DNA of 64,000 nt. Origin: Candidatus Poribacteria bacterium. Lineage in GTDB: Bacteria; Poribacteria; WGA-4E; WGA-3G. Under the pieces are notes generated by a model. That model saw only the letters and a list, made by a program, of their open reading frames with translations. It did not search any database and was not told the DNA's origin. Location of the stretch: NCBI GenBank assembly GCA_022394775.1, contig JAGFCB010000099.1:1-64000 (forward strand), written 5' to 3'. This document shows, piece by piece, positions 1 through 8,402 of this stretch (position 1 is the stretch's first letter; each line of letters opens with the position of its first letter). A program made the position numbers and the translations under genes.

Positions 1-444
1 CGTAAAGTTAAGGGCTCTAATAATTGGTGGCGTGCCATCCGTGAACTTGCACGATTGTATCGACATATCAGCAACCAACGCCGAGATTGGCATTTCAAAC
101 TTGCGACAGACTTGTGCCGCAGGTTTGACGTTATCGCGACGGAGACGCTAAACCTTAACGGCATGAAACGGCTCTGGGGCCGGAAGGTCTCCGACCTTTC
201 CTTTGGACAGTTTGTCGAGATATTGGCGTTCAAGTGTTTCAAACATAATCGTGAGTTCGCTCAAGCCGGACCTTGGACAGCCACAACCAAACCGTGTTCA
301 GTCTGCGGGCATCACAACGAAAATCTTACACTTTCCGATAGACAGTGGAGGTGTCCTGAATGTGGTTCCGACCACGACAGAGACATCAACGCTGCGATCA
401 ACATTTTGCGGGCTGCCTGTGATCCCGTTGTGGAGCAGACGTAA
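1..444 (+). CDS. tnpB: TnpB-type RNA-guided nuclease (IS200/IS605 OrfB), 5' end outside window
   Basis: C-terminal 147 codons of an IS605 OrfB/TnpB protein; the reading frame is open from base 1, so the start lies upstream of the window. It aligns almost residue for residue with the complete copy at 50678-51823. Visible parts are the RuvC segment with ATETLNL (catalytic Glu), the zinc ribbon (CSVCG and CPECG) and the last RuvC motif DRDINAAINIL. TnpB proteins are RNA-guided DNA endonucleases that use an omega RNA made from the gene's 3' end. Several residues differ from the second copy (for example REFAQAGPW versus RDFRQAGQW), so this is a separate, somewhat diverged family member. No tnpA is visible. 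Confidence 0.9.
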   Translation, partial: RKVKGSNNWWRAIRELARLYRHISNQRRDWHFKLATDLCRRFDVIATETLNLNGMKRLWGRKVSDLSFGQFVEILAFKCFKHNREFAQAGPWTATTKPCSVCGHHNENLTLSDRQWRCPECGSDHDRDINAAINILRAACDPVVEQT

Positions 445-512
445 GACGTTTCCGAGGAAACGCGAACTGCTACGAAGCACAAGCCCCCTACTTCAGTGGG
501 GGGTGCCTTGAC
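445..512 (+). ncRNA. Right end of TnpB element, putative omega-RNA 3' region
   Basis: Directly after the tnpB stop: a perfect hairpin CGTTTCCGAGGAAACG (447-462), a short TGCT/AGCA hairpin, and a terminal hairpin CCCCCTACTTCAGTGGGGGG (484-503), followed by GTGCCTTGAC. The same order occurs after the second tnpB at 51824-51891 with altered but still paired stems. In TnpB systems this region is the omega-RNA scaffold, and the bases after the element end act as guide. That assignment is inferred. Confidence 0.65.
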
Positions 513-529
513 AATACAAAACCTAAAAA

Positions 530-547
530 TGTTACACTTGTGTAACA
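530..547. promoter_or_regulatory. Palindrome, operator-like
   Basis: TGTTACAC-TT-GTGTAACA, an 8-bp perfect inverted repeat in AT-rich DNA just outside the TnpB element end. It resembles a dimeric regulator site. No gene with an obvious start lies immediately downstream, so its role is unknown. Confidence 0.3.
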
Positions 548-662
548 TTGAGCGTATAATCGGTATCGGCGTAACCATAATGTCTGCAAGGGTTCATAGA
601 CTTTTTTCCTAATTTTTTTCTACGAAAAAAAGGTAAAAAGTGTAACATTTTACTTGGACAAT

Positions 663-713
663 GGCGGGGTTACAAACCCCGCCTGCAGTAAATAGCCGGG
701 TTACAAACCCCGC
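663..713. repeat. GC-rich palindromes (GGCGGGGTT...AACCCCGCC)
   Basis: Two adjacent palindromic units: a nearly perfect one at 663-683 and an imperfect one at about 695-713. They lie some 60 bp beyond the stop of the minus-strand Rieske gene, so they could terminate it. They are more likely an interspersed intergenic repeat, since similar GGGTTACAAAC and GGGGTTTTAAACCCC strings occur near 61618 and 2617. Confidence 0.45.
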
Positions 714-771
714 AGAAATGCCCAAGCAAAACCCTGCAGTAGCGGATAGCGTGCTATACCCGGAAATCGTG

Positions 772-2520
772 CTACTCGTAGAGTTCCGTCGCGGTTTCAC
801 CGCGTGCGAAACGGTGCGCCGTCTGGACAGCGGAATCGTTTCCAGCATTTCTGCGGATATCGGTTGCCCAGCGTGCTAACCCGACTATCAACTGATTTCT
901 GGCAGGATGTGACGCACACGTCTTCCACTCATCAGACACAATATAGATTGAACTGAGGAGATCGTCGCCGTTATCATCCTTGAGGATACACAGTCCTATT
1001 TCAGCCATTAATCGTTCTGCTGAATACCCGGCATTCAAATACTCACGCGTACGCCGCCCAATTTCTTGGATGCGGACAGATTCAATGCCATCCAAAATTT
1101 CGGCGATTGCCGTGTCTTCATCCAGTGCTATAGAGGTTGTAGACGTTCTCACCTCTGTGATCGGTTGATGTCGAATGTTGAGCCATCGGTTGTTGAAGAA
1201 CCGCCACGCGGCATGGTAAAGTGCCTTCGCAGCGACTTTGGTACCACCATACCGGAGCACCTTTCTCACAGTTGATCCCAACTCCATTTCATCTTTCAGG
1301 TCCCACCACCCCGGACTCATATTCACAGGCGTCCGCGCCATCCTATCCCCTGCTGTCATAACCATAGTTGTCGCGAGCGCGTTAATCGGGACTCCTGCGG
1401 TCAGATTTTCCGTTACAGCATCAAAAACTTCGTCAAGATCACCACTCACGAGTGCTGCGGAAAATTTGTCTTCGTCGTAATCAACAGCAGTCTCGGCTGA
1501 TTTTTCCTGTGGCAGCTCATCAAAGATAGGGTCAATTTCTTCCATCTTTTGGATGGCTTCACGGTGAAGTTCACCCGGTCTACCCCGTCCTTGCCCAAGA
1601 GTTTTTGCACCGAGGCTACAGACTAATTCGCCGGTTAACTCCCATCCGAATTGTTCTTGCAACTCAGCCAAGTGTGCAAGATTGATGAGATTATTAGAAT
1701 GATTGAGAAAGAAAGACTCAACCGCACATTCAAAGAAAAGTGGGATAATCTTCTCATCGTGTCCACCCAAATGTCGCGCGGTGATCAGACATTTTTCGAT
1801 ACCTTCCCACTCTTTATCGGTGGTAAAGACTCTAATCCAGCTTTCGAGTCTTTCCCAGTCAACAGGGGGCGGCAGCGGTTGACGGTCAGGTCGATCACCG
1901 AGACTCCCTGCAGCACCGGAGGCAGACATCATCAGCGGAATGAGTCGGTCTTCGGGCTGATACATGTGAGCGACCTTAAGCCCGTTCATCATCATTGCTA
2001 ACTTTCTACCACCATTGAAGGCATCTTCATCTGTAGAGATATGGCGCCCCATGTGCTTGACCATGATCTCCAACGTCTCTGCTTCCGAAACGCCTCTCGC
2101 TAACATAATGGCAATAGCCTTAGAAAGCGTCCAGCTGTCATGCGATAGCAAGCCCTCTTTCAATAAAAGAAAATGCGCATCGTCGCGTTTCTTTCCACCG
2201 CTGCCGACATCTACATAGATATCACCGTCGCGAACCTCAACAGGAAATGTGGCAAGGTCATCACAACCGCCAGTGAAACATCCGCCACCTTCCATGTCGT
2301 AACTCCAACCGTGCCAATCACACGATAAAACACCTTTCCTGACGCGACCTCTCACCAATGGATATCCCATGTGCGGACACTGGTTATCTGTCGCGTAAAC
2401 ATTGCCTTCATGCTGAAAGAGGGCAATGCTATGCCCTTCAACTCTGACTGCTCTCGGTTTCCCTTCTGTGACTTCACTGAGGGCAGCGACTTTGACGAAA
2501 TTTCCATTTTCTAATGACAC
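772..2520 (-). CDS. Rieske [2Fe-2S] domain protein with large helical C-terminal domain (paralogue 2)
   Basis: 582 residues. Residues 1-105 form a Rieske ferredoxin-like domain: C48-P-H50 and C67-D-W-H70 are the cluster ligands with 16 residues between pairs. The remaining roughly 470 residues are mostly helical and not recognised. It lacks the usual Rieske oxygenase C-terminal domain with the 2-His-1-Asp iron site, so this is not a standard ring-hydroxylating oxygenase alpha subunit. The start is GTG at 2520 with GGAGAA seven bases upstream. It is a paralogue of the protein at 3952-5688 and was probably once part of the same transcription unit, now separated from the ankyrin gene by a MITE. 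Electron transfer or redox sensing is possible; the substrate is unknown. Confidence 0.85.
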   Translation of the reverse strand: MSLENGNFVKVAALSEVTEGKPRAVRVEGHSIALFQHEGNVYATDNQCPHMGYPLVRGRVRKGVLSCDWHGWSYDMEGGGCFTGGCDDLATFPVEVRDGDIYVDVGSGGKKRDDAHFLLLKEGLLSHDSWTLSKAIAIMLARGVSEAETLEIMVKHMGRHISTDEDAFNGGRKLAMMMNGLKVAHMYQPEDRLIPLMMSASGAAGSLGDRPDRQPLPPPVDWERLESWIRVFTTDKEWEGIEKCLITARHLGGHDEKIIPLFFECAVESFFLNHSNNLINLAHLAELQEQFGWELTGELVCSLGAKTLGQGRGRPGELHREAIQKMEEIDPIFDELPQEKSAETAVDYDEDKFSAALVSGDLDEVFDAVTENLTAGVPINALATTMVMTAGDRMARTPVNMSPGWWDLKDEMELGSTVRKVLRYGGTKVAAKALYHAAWRFFNNRWLNIRHQPITEVRTSTTSIALDEDTAIAEILDGIESVRIQEIGRRTREYLNAGYSAERLMAEIGLCILKDDNGDDLLSSIYIVSDEWKTCASHPARNQLIVGLARWATDIRRNAGNDSAVQTAHRFARGETATELYE

Positions 2521-2540
2521 GATATTTTCTCCTATTATAC

Positions 2541-2677
2541 TTAGGACTTACGCAGCCCCCCTTGCCGGGTTTTTGCAAACGCTAAAATCCAATGCGAAGA
2601 AAGTGTTTCTTCGGGGTTTTAAACCCCACCTGCAGTGCGTAATACGTAGTTATCATAGAAAAATGCGTAAGTCCTGA
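2541..2677. mobile_element. MITE-like element, copy 1
   Basis: 137 bp flanked by inverted repeats AGGACTTACGCA (left) and TGCGTAAGTCCT (right). No coding capacity. Internal hairpin around GGGGTTTTAAACCCC. Two further elements with the same termini lie at 56527-56638 and 61657-61848. It sits between two genes of one apparent operon and may affect expression of the downstream Rieske gene. Confidence 0.7.
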
Positions 2678-2679
2678 TA

Positions 2680-3945
2680 CTAATGAATTAATTTTGTTAG
2701 AAATGTTGCAACCGATTTCCGTTTCGCTTTCTTGGCGTAATCCAACGGTGTTTGTCCGGTATCATCACGTGCGTTTAGATCCGCGCCGTGTTCAATCAAC
2801 AATTCCGCTTGGTTTTTACCGACACCTTTCTGAGCGATGAAATGTAGCGGCGTTTGCCCTTTATCATCCGTTACATTGGGGTCAGCACCGTTCGCTAACA
2901 AACAGGCGACACCGTTTGTCAAACCGCGTTGTGCAACCCAATGGAGAGGTGTCCACATCCCACGCCGATGCTTCTGACGCGCGTTGATGTCCCAACCTTT
3001 GGCAAGAAACCGTTTCACCAACGCATCAAACCGCTTCGGTCCCTGTCCAACAAGCACATACCAATCTCGTAAATTAATCTCATAACCTAAGTCAATGAGC
3101 AAATCAACGATCGCCGACTGCTTGGATTGAAGTGCTATCTCAAGCAGCGGCATGGTGGGTCCGACCTGATACGCATAGACATGTCCACCCGGAACTTCGG
3201 ACGTTTGCTGGCTCGAATTCGACGTTGGTATCACATAGCCTTTCGCGGATTTTACATTAATCCTGAGATTGAGGAGCTCTGGATTTTTTTCGACTTCCGC
3301 CTTCGCGCGTTCAACATCACCCATCACACAATAGAGGACAACATCGGCTTCGGCACCGCGTTCAAGGAGATAACGACACACTTCAGGTCGTCTTCGCATC
3401 GTCCACTGTGCTGCTGTGCCGTAATGGTCTCGATCGCGTAGATTTATGTCCGCGCCATGCTTGAGGAGCAGTTCAGCAATTCCGGGTGTCGCCGCGAAAT
3501 GAAGAGGTGACATACCATCGCATCCGGGCGCGTTCACAACGTCTGGATTTTCACGAATTAGCGTCTCAAGCGTTTCAACCATATCCAATCCCGCTGCAGC
3601 GTGTGCATCAATCGTTGCGCCGCGTTCAATGAGATACGCAGCTAATTCCGTATCGTATGCAAGCATCGAACCCGCTGCATGCTGGAGTGCTGATGTACCA
3701 CCAGCCCACCAAGAACTCTTCGTATTGATGTCTGCTCCAGCATCAAGCAGCACTTCTACGAGCCGGCGGTTGACCATTGAAGCCGCAAACACAATCGCCG
3801 GAGCATCAAAGGCGAACCAAGGCGCATCAATGTACTCGATGCATTTGGCACTATCTGCTAACAAGGATTTGACGCTGTCCGCGTCCCCTTTATTCACAGC
3901 CTCAATATATTCTGTACGTGGAAAGTGCCAACCGTTCTGGTCCAT
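2680..3945 (-). CDS. Ankyrin-repeat protein
   Basis: 421 residues with about nine to ten ankyrin repeats running nearly end to end. Typical strings are LLDAGADINTKS, LLKHGADINLRDRDHYGT, LLANGADPNVTDDKGQTPL and LIEHGADLNARDDTGQTPL. There is no signal peptide or membrane segment, so it is predicted cytoplasmic. Ankyrin proteins bind other proteins; the partner here is unknown. It starts six bases after the stop of the upstream Rieske gene, whose last codons GAG-GAG double as its ribosome-binding site, so the two are translationally coupled. That linkage suggests it acts with the Rieske proteins on either side. Confidence 0.9.
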   Translation of the reverse strand: MDQNGWHFPRTEYIEAVNKGDADSVKSLLADSAKCIEYIDAPWFAFDAPAIVFAASMVNRRLVEVLLDAGADINTKSSWWAGGTSALQHAAGSMLAYDTELAAYLIERGATIDAHAAAGLDMVETLETLIRENPDVVNAPGCDGMSPLHFAATPGIAELLLKHGADINLRDRDHYGTAAQWTMRRRPEVCRYLLERGAEADVVLYCVMGDVERAKAEVEKNPELLNLRINVKSAKGYVIPTSNSSQQTSEVPGGHVYAYQVGPTMPLLEIALQSKQSAIVDLLIDLGYEINLRDWYVLVGQGPKRFDALVKRFLAKGWDINARQKHRRGMWTPLHWVAQRGLTNGVACLLANGADPNVTDDKGQTPLHFIAQKGVGKNQAELLIEHGADLNARDDTGQTPLDYAKKAKRKSVATFLTKLIH

Positions 3946-3951
3946 TAGATA

Positions 3952-5688
3952 TTACTCCTCAAAGACCTCAATTGTTGTTCTGCCTTCAGCAAACCGCATT
4001 GCGGTCGTCGCCGCAGATTTGTTATCCGTATTCGATCGGATATCTGTAACATAGCGAGCCAATCCGACCAGCAGCTGAAACTGTGCTGGATGTCCATCAG
4101 CGCGCTTCCATTCGTCAAATACAGTGCGTAGCGTCGGTAGGACTTCACTTCCCGTATCATCCCACAACACCGTATGACCGATCTCTTCTATTAATCGTTC
4201 AGCAGAATAACTCGCATTTAGGTAACCCAGTACTTTTGGTCCGACACCTTGAACGTCGAGCGTCTCAATTGTATCAATAATATCTTTGAGTCCCTCTGCC
4301 TCATCCGCGACATCCAGTTTTTCCTCACTTAAGGGTTCGCTGAGTGCCCGCGAGGGAATGTTTATCCAGCGATCCGCAAAGATTTGCCACGCAGCGTGGA
4401 AAATACCTTTCGCTGCAACAAGATTACCGCCAACCTGTTGGGCGCTCCGCAATGACGCCGCGAGGTTGAGTTCCATCGTTAAATTTTCCCAACCCGCATC
4501 CACATTTACAGGGGTGTTTGCCATACGGTCTGCTGCAAGCAAGACCAGTGTTGTAATAACGCTGTCTAACTTTACACCATCAACCAAGGCTGCCTGTACT
4601 GCCGCAAACGATCGCTGGAGATTGACACTGGTCAGTGCAGCAACGAAAGCATCCTCGTCAAATTTATCGTTTTCGTCTAAAGTCGCGCCTTCAACGGTAG
4701 GGAGGATCTCGCGCATCAGTTGAATCGCGTCCCTACGATACCGTTCTGGATCACCTGGACGATGCCCGACAAGTTCCGCGCCGAGATAGAAGAACAACTC
4801 CGAGGCGTGTTCCCATCCAAATTCCTCAACCACTTCAGCAAGATAACTGACATAGAGCGGAATAACGGGGGCATCAATAAAATGCGGTTCAACTGCACAC
4901 TCAAAAAGTAACGGACAGAGTTTATCTGCATCCCCTTTGTGATAGGCAGTGAACAAGCATCGCTCAATGCGTCCCGACTGTCCTTCATAAGAAAAATTAC
5001 GCACCCAACGACTGATCTTCTCCCACGCAACCGGCTCCGGTAACGGCACAACCTCAAGGCGTTCCGATGCGGGACCTGCAGCGGAACACGCCGCAGTTGT
5101 AACAGCGATGAGTCTATCAGCACCATTGTATTTACGTCCAACTTTGAGTCCATTGATAAGCCTGGAGACATCGCTACCACCCTCTGCGCCGTGAGAGGTT
5201 GCGATATGCCGACTGACGTGTTCCAGAATTGAACTCATGACTTCCGCTTCCTGCACACCACCTTTGAGTAACAGCGCAATCGCTTTGGACATTGTCCATC
5301 GGTCTTCGCTCAATAAACCTTCTCGGAGCAGTTGTTTATGCTCCTCCGCGCGGCGGTAGGCCATATCTCCAGGTTCTATCCAAATTTCGTCATCTCGGAC
5401 TTCTACCGGAAAGACGCGTAGATCGTCGCATTCAACATGGAAGCAGCCACCCCCTTCCAAATCGAAGCTGCGGCGGTGCCAGTCGCATGTTAAGACCCCG
5501 TTTCGGATCGTTCCACGTGTGAGCGGGTATCCCATGTGCGGACACTGATTATCCGTCGCGTAAATCTTTCCATCAACATTGAAAAGCGCAATGCTACGCC
5601 CTTCTCCCATCTGAATCGCTTTCGGTTGTCCTTCAGGAACTTCACTTAACTCGGCGACTTTCACCCAGTTTTGCGTTTGGTGTCCCAT
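3952..5688 (-). CDS. Rieske [2Fe-2S] domain protein with large helical C-terminal domain (paralogue 1)
   Basis: 578 residues from the ATG at 5688, chosen because GGAGG lies ten bases upstream and the N-terminus then matches the paralogue (NWVKVAEL versus NFVKVAAL). An ATG ten codons further upstream is less likely. Rieske ligands are C49, H51, C68 and H71. The second ligand pair reads CDWHRRSF rather than the usual CDWHGWSY seen in the other copy. The long C-terminal part is related to the paralogue along its whole length (for example MANTPVN versus MARTPVN, and YSAERLIEEIG versus YSAERLMAEIG). It is the first gene of the minus-strand unit with the ankyrin gene. Function unknown beyond iron-sulfur redox chemistry. 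Confidence 0.85.
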   Translation of the reverse strand: MGHQTQNWVKVAELSEVPEGQPKAIQMGEGRSIALFNVDGKIYATDNQCPHMGYPLTRGTIRNGVLTCDWHRRSFDLEGGGCFHVECDDLRVFPVEVRDDEIWIEPGDMAYRRAEEHKQLLREGLLSEDRWTMSKAIALLLKGGVQEAEVMSSILEHVSRHIATSHGAEGGSDVSRLINGLKVGRKYNGADRLIAVTTAACSAAGPASERLEVVPLPEPVAWEKISRWVRNFSYEGQSGRIERCLFTAYHKGDADKLCPLLFECAVEPHFIDAPVIPLYVSYLAEVVEEFGWEHASELFFYLGAELVGHRPGDPERYRRDAIQLMREILPTVEGATLDENDKFDEDAFVAALTSVNLQRSFAAVQAALVDGVKLDSVITTLVLLAADRMANTPVNVDAGWENLTMELNLAASLRSAQQVGGNLVAAKGIFHAAWQIFADRWINIPSRALSEPLSEEKLDVADEAEGLKDIIDTIETLDVQGVGPKVLGYLNASYSAERLIEEIGHTVLWDDTGSEVLPTLRTVFDEWKRADGHPAQFQLLVGLARYVTDIRSNTDNKSAATTAMRFAEGRTTIEVFEE

Positions 5689-5718
5689 AATATTCCATTC
5701 CTCCAAATTGTGTTTCAT

Positions 5719-6272
5719 AATTGTGTTTCATATACCGTAACCGAAAATAAAAAGCACGAACCTAAACTTAACGACTATAAAGTATTATACCACAATAAAC
5801 TTGAAATGTCAATAGGAAATAAATAATAATTAAAAACAAAATAGTGTTTGAAAGGCGAATTTTGGGATGGCACTTTTCATTGAAATACACGAAAAAATTA
5901 GGTAAGCGTTACAAAATATTCCGTTAGAATTTGTCCCTCAAAAACACCAATCTATTCGCCCTAATACCTTCCTTTAGCATATATATTTTTGCTAAATCTG
6001 TATTAATTATTATACTACATATATTATTAAATGTCAAGTAAAACCGATAAAAATAATTCTCTAATTATGATGTCCGTCTTTGTTCGGGACATTCCATCCG
6101 CTTGTAAGCACTGCTCAAATCCGACATCTCTGCTGTAGAAGCGACCTCTTGGGCGCGATTCCCGCCGAAACAGGTCTTCATCTCGATAAAAAAAGTTTGA
6201 CTCCAAGCGCAGCCCTAAGTTAAAATGAATGCCATAGGATTAACCATGGACGACAACTCGGAGGAAAGCACA
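5719..6272. other. AT-rich intergenic region between divergent genes
   Basis: About 550 bp without a supported gene. 5750-6060 is very AT-rich and includes an inverted TTAGCA/TGCTAA pair near 5977-5998, consistent with divergent promoters. The part at 6075-6195 is GC-richer and looks like former coding or repeat DNA, but I could not match it to anything. Confidence 0.4.
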
Positions 6273-7289
6273 ATGAAGAATTTCAAATCCGCAATGTATT
6301 GTAGCGTGAACACCAAACTTGTTCTCATTTTTTATTTTCTTAGTTTAGTGCTATTCAATTGGGGCAGTTACTGTACGTGGGCAGAAGCACCGGAAACGCC
6401 AAAAATCTTATTTACCTCTTGGCGTGATGGCAACGGGGAAATTTATACGATGAATCCCGACGGAAGTGAACAGGTTCGGTTGACTTGGCACCGCGCGAAC
6501 GATACTTCCGCTGTCTGGTCCCCGACGGGAGACCAAATCTTGTTCGTCTCTGACCGAGATGAAGGGTTTCCTGATCTTTTTTTCATGGACGCTGACGGCG
6601 CAAACGTACAGAAGATTTTTGACCGTTCAGTCCGTAGGAGCCACCCGACTTTTTCTGCAAATGGAAAAGAAATCGCATACCTTGAATATTTCGATGAAGC
6701 CGTTTACAAGGCAACGATAGATGGCGAAAAAGAGAGACGGATCGTACGGGTCAACAAATATGGCGGTGATCCGGACTGGTCTCCAACCGGGACAGAGATT
6801 GTGTTCATCTTCGCAGATTGGCTTGACAGAAAACTCTCCGTTCTAAATTTAAAGACAAACAAAAAAGATACATTCAAACTTTTCAATCCCGCCGGAGGCG
6901 CACGTCCGCTACGGCCCAATTACGCAGCATGGGCACCAAGCGGCGATAAAATCGCTTTTTCCACACTACCCCCCGATGCCGACCTAGCTGATCAGGGAAC
7001 AATCTACATTCTAAACAGAGATGGGACGCGGATTAAGCAGATTGTCAGCAAAAAAGGGCTCAGAGCCTATCTGCCGGTCTGGGCTCCGGATGAAAACGAA
7101 CTTGCCTATACACAAGGTATAGGCAAGACCCAACAAATCTTCAAGATCCATATCAACAGTCGTGCGGTCAAACAACTGACACATCATGGGAATAATCATG
7201 CAAGTGATTGGTTTGATCCGGCAGCGTTACCCGTTCAACCTAACACAGCATTGCTCACAACGATGTGGAGCAAATTGAAACAGGAGTAG
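6273..7289 (+). CDS. TolB-like beta-propeller (PD40) exported protein
   Basis: 338 residues from the ATG at 6273, which has a good ribosome site (GGAGGAAAG, nine bases upstream); an ATG 16 codons earlier does not. The N-terminus is a signal sequence of roughly 40 residues with a hydrophobic core. Then come about six PD40/WD40-like repeats typified by MNPDGSEQVRLTWH, VWSPTGDQILFVSDRD and PVWAPDENELAYT. Such propellers are related to TolB C-terminal domains and normally bind proteins. The extreme C-terminus TTMWSKLKQE is a version of a tag shared by four other exported proteins in this window. Its tandem paralogue starts six bases after its stop. Confidence 0.85.
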   Translation: MKNFKSAMYCSVNTKLVLIFYFLSLVLFNWGSYCTWAEAPETPKILFTSWRDGNGEIYTMNPDGSEQVRLTWHRANDTSAVWSPTGDQILFVSDRDEGFPDLFFMDADGANVQKIFDRSVRRSHPTFSANGKEIAYLEYFDEAVYKATIDGEKERRIVRVNKYGGDPDWSPTGTEIVFIFADWLDRKLSVLNLKTNKKDTFKLFNPAGGARPLRPNYAAWAPSGDKIAFSTLPPDADLADQGTIYILNRDGTRIKQIVSKKGLRAYLPVWAPDENELAYTQGIGKTQQIFKIHINSRAVKQLTHHGNNHASDWFDPAALPVQPNTALLTTMWSKLKQE

Positions 7290-7295
7290 GATTTT

Positions 7296-8324
7296 ATGAA
7301 AAATACGAGCTTGTTCCTTTTATGTGGTTTGATTTTCAATCTGTTGTGTATAAGTACCTGCCTCGTCTTCGCTCAGGCACCCGGAGTATCTAAAATTGCA
7401 TTCACATCCGACCCAGAGGGCAATCGGGACATCCATCTGATGAACCCTAATGGGAGCCGACAAATCAATTTAACCCACCACCCCGCGCAGGACTACATGC
7501 CTGCCTTCTCGCCCACAGGCACACAAATTCTTTTTGTCTCCAGTCGCGATGGAGTCCCTGACCTCTATCTCATGGACACGGATGGCACAAATGTGCAACG
7601 CGTCTTTGACGCGGAAGCACATAGACACGATCCGACGTGGTCGCCGGACGGAAAATGGATTGCTTATCACAGAGGACCTTGGCACGACAATTCGGAACTT
7701 TATATTGCATCCATAGATGAGCGGGTTGAACATCGAATCGCTTGGGTGGGCCACGCGGAGGCGGCACCAAGCTGGTCCCCTGGAGGTACCGAGGTAGCTT
7801 TTGTTGTGAACGTGCCATTTATAAACGGGATTGGCCCGTTGACGAATACCAAAATTGTTTTTGTTGACGTACAGACCCGTGTCGAAGAGACGTTTTTGCC
7901 CGAAAAACTACCCTTAATGGAATCCCCTGCCTGGTCGCCAATAGCAGATATCATCGCCTTCTCTTGGAGAAAATTGGGACTTGGGCAGCGCAGCGCACTT
8001 TTCATTTCGAATCGCGATGGGGAAGGTGTGGCGCGTATTGTGGCACCAACTTGGGACCCGGCTGTGTCGGAAGTCAATCCGGTGTGGTCTCCGGATGGCA
8101 GCGAACTTATCTACGAACATAGCGTTGAAAAACCGCCAAGAGAGGGACGGGCAATTCGAGACATACAACTTTACAAAACCGATCTAAACGGTGGTGATCC
8201 AAAACAACTGACACGGCATGGGACAAATAAAGATCCGGATTGGTTTGATCCAGCGTTTGCCTTGTCTGTCCAACCACAACCCTATTTGTTAACAACAATA
8301 TGGGGAAAATTGAAACAGAAATAG
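7296..8324 (+). CDS. TolB-like beta-propeller (PD40) exported protein, tandem paralogue
   Basis: 342 residues, same design as the preceding gene: signal peptide (residues 1-26, ending CLVFAQA) and repeats such as LMNPNGSRQINLTHHP, FSPTGTQILFVSSRDG, LYLMDTDGTNVQRVF and PVWSPDGSELIYE. The C-terminus is TTIWGKLKQK. The ribosome site GGAG overlaps the end of the upstream gene, so the two are cotranscribed and arose by tandem duplication. Predicted periplasmic or surface exposed. The ligand is unknown. Confidence 0.87.
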   Translation: MKNTSLFLLCGLIFNLLCISTCLVFAQAPGVSKIAFTSDPEGNRDIHLMNPNGSRQINLTHHPAQDYMPAFSPTGTQILFVSSRDGVPDLYLMDTDGTNVQRVFDAEAHRHDPTWSPDGKWIAYHRGPWHDNSELYIASIDERVEHRIAWVGHAEAAPSWSPGGTEVAFVVNVPFINGIGPLTNTKIVFVDVQTRVEETFLPEKLPLMESPAWSPIADIIAFSWRKLGLGQRSALFISNRDGEGVARIVAPTWDPAVSEVNPVWSPDGSELIYEHSVEKPPREGRAIRDIQLYKTDLNGGDPKQLTRHGTNKDPDWFDPAFALSVQPQPYLLTTIWGKLKQK

Positions 8325-8402
8325 TCCACTTCTAGAGCGAAAAACAATCCGTGCCCTTTCAAGCAATTCGGCGCGGTTTTAAGCAATATTAAATAACCCT
8401 GA

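Noticed and set aside
203..578. Overlapping frames on both strands near the partial tnpB
   Set aside because: Shadows of tnpB and its non-coding right end.
5868..5883. TGGCAC resembling a sigma-54 -24 element
   Set aside because: The following -12 region (TTTTCATTGA) is out of register and lacks TTGC at the required spacing.
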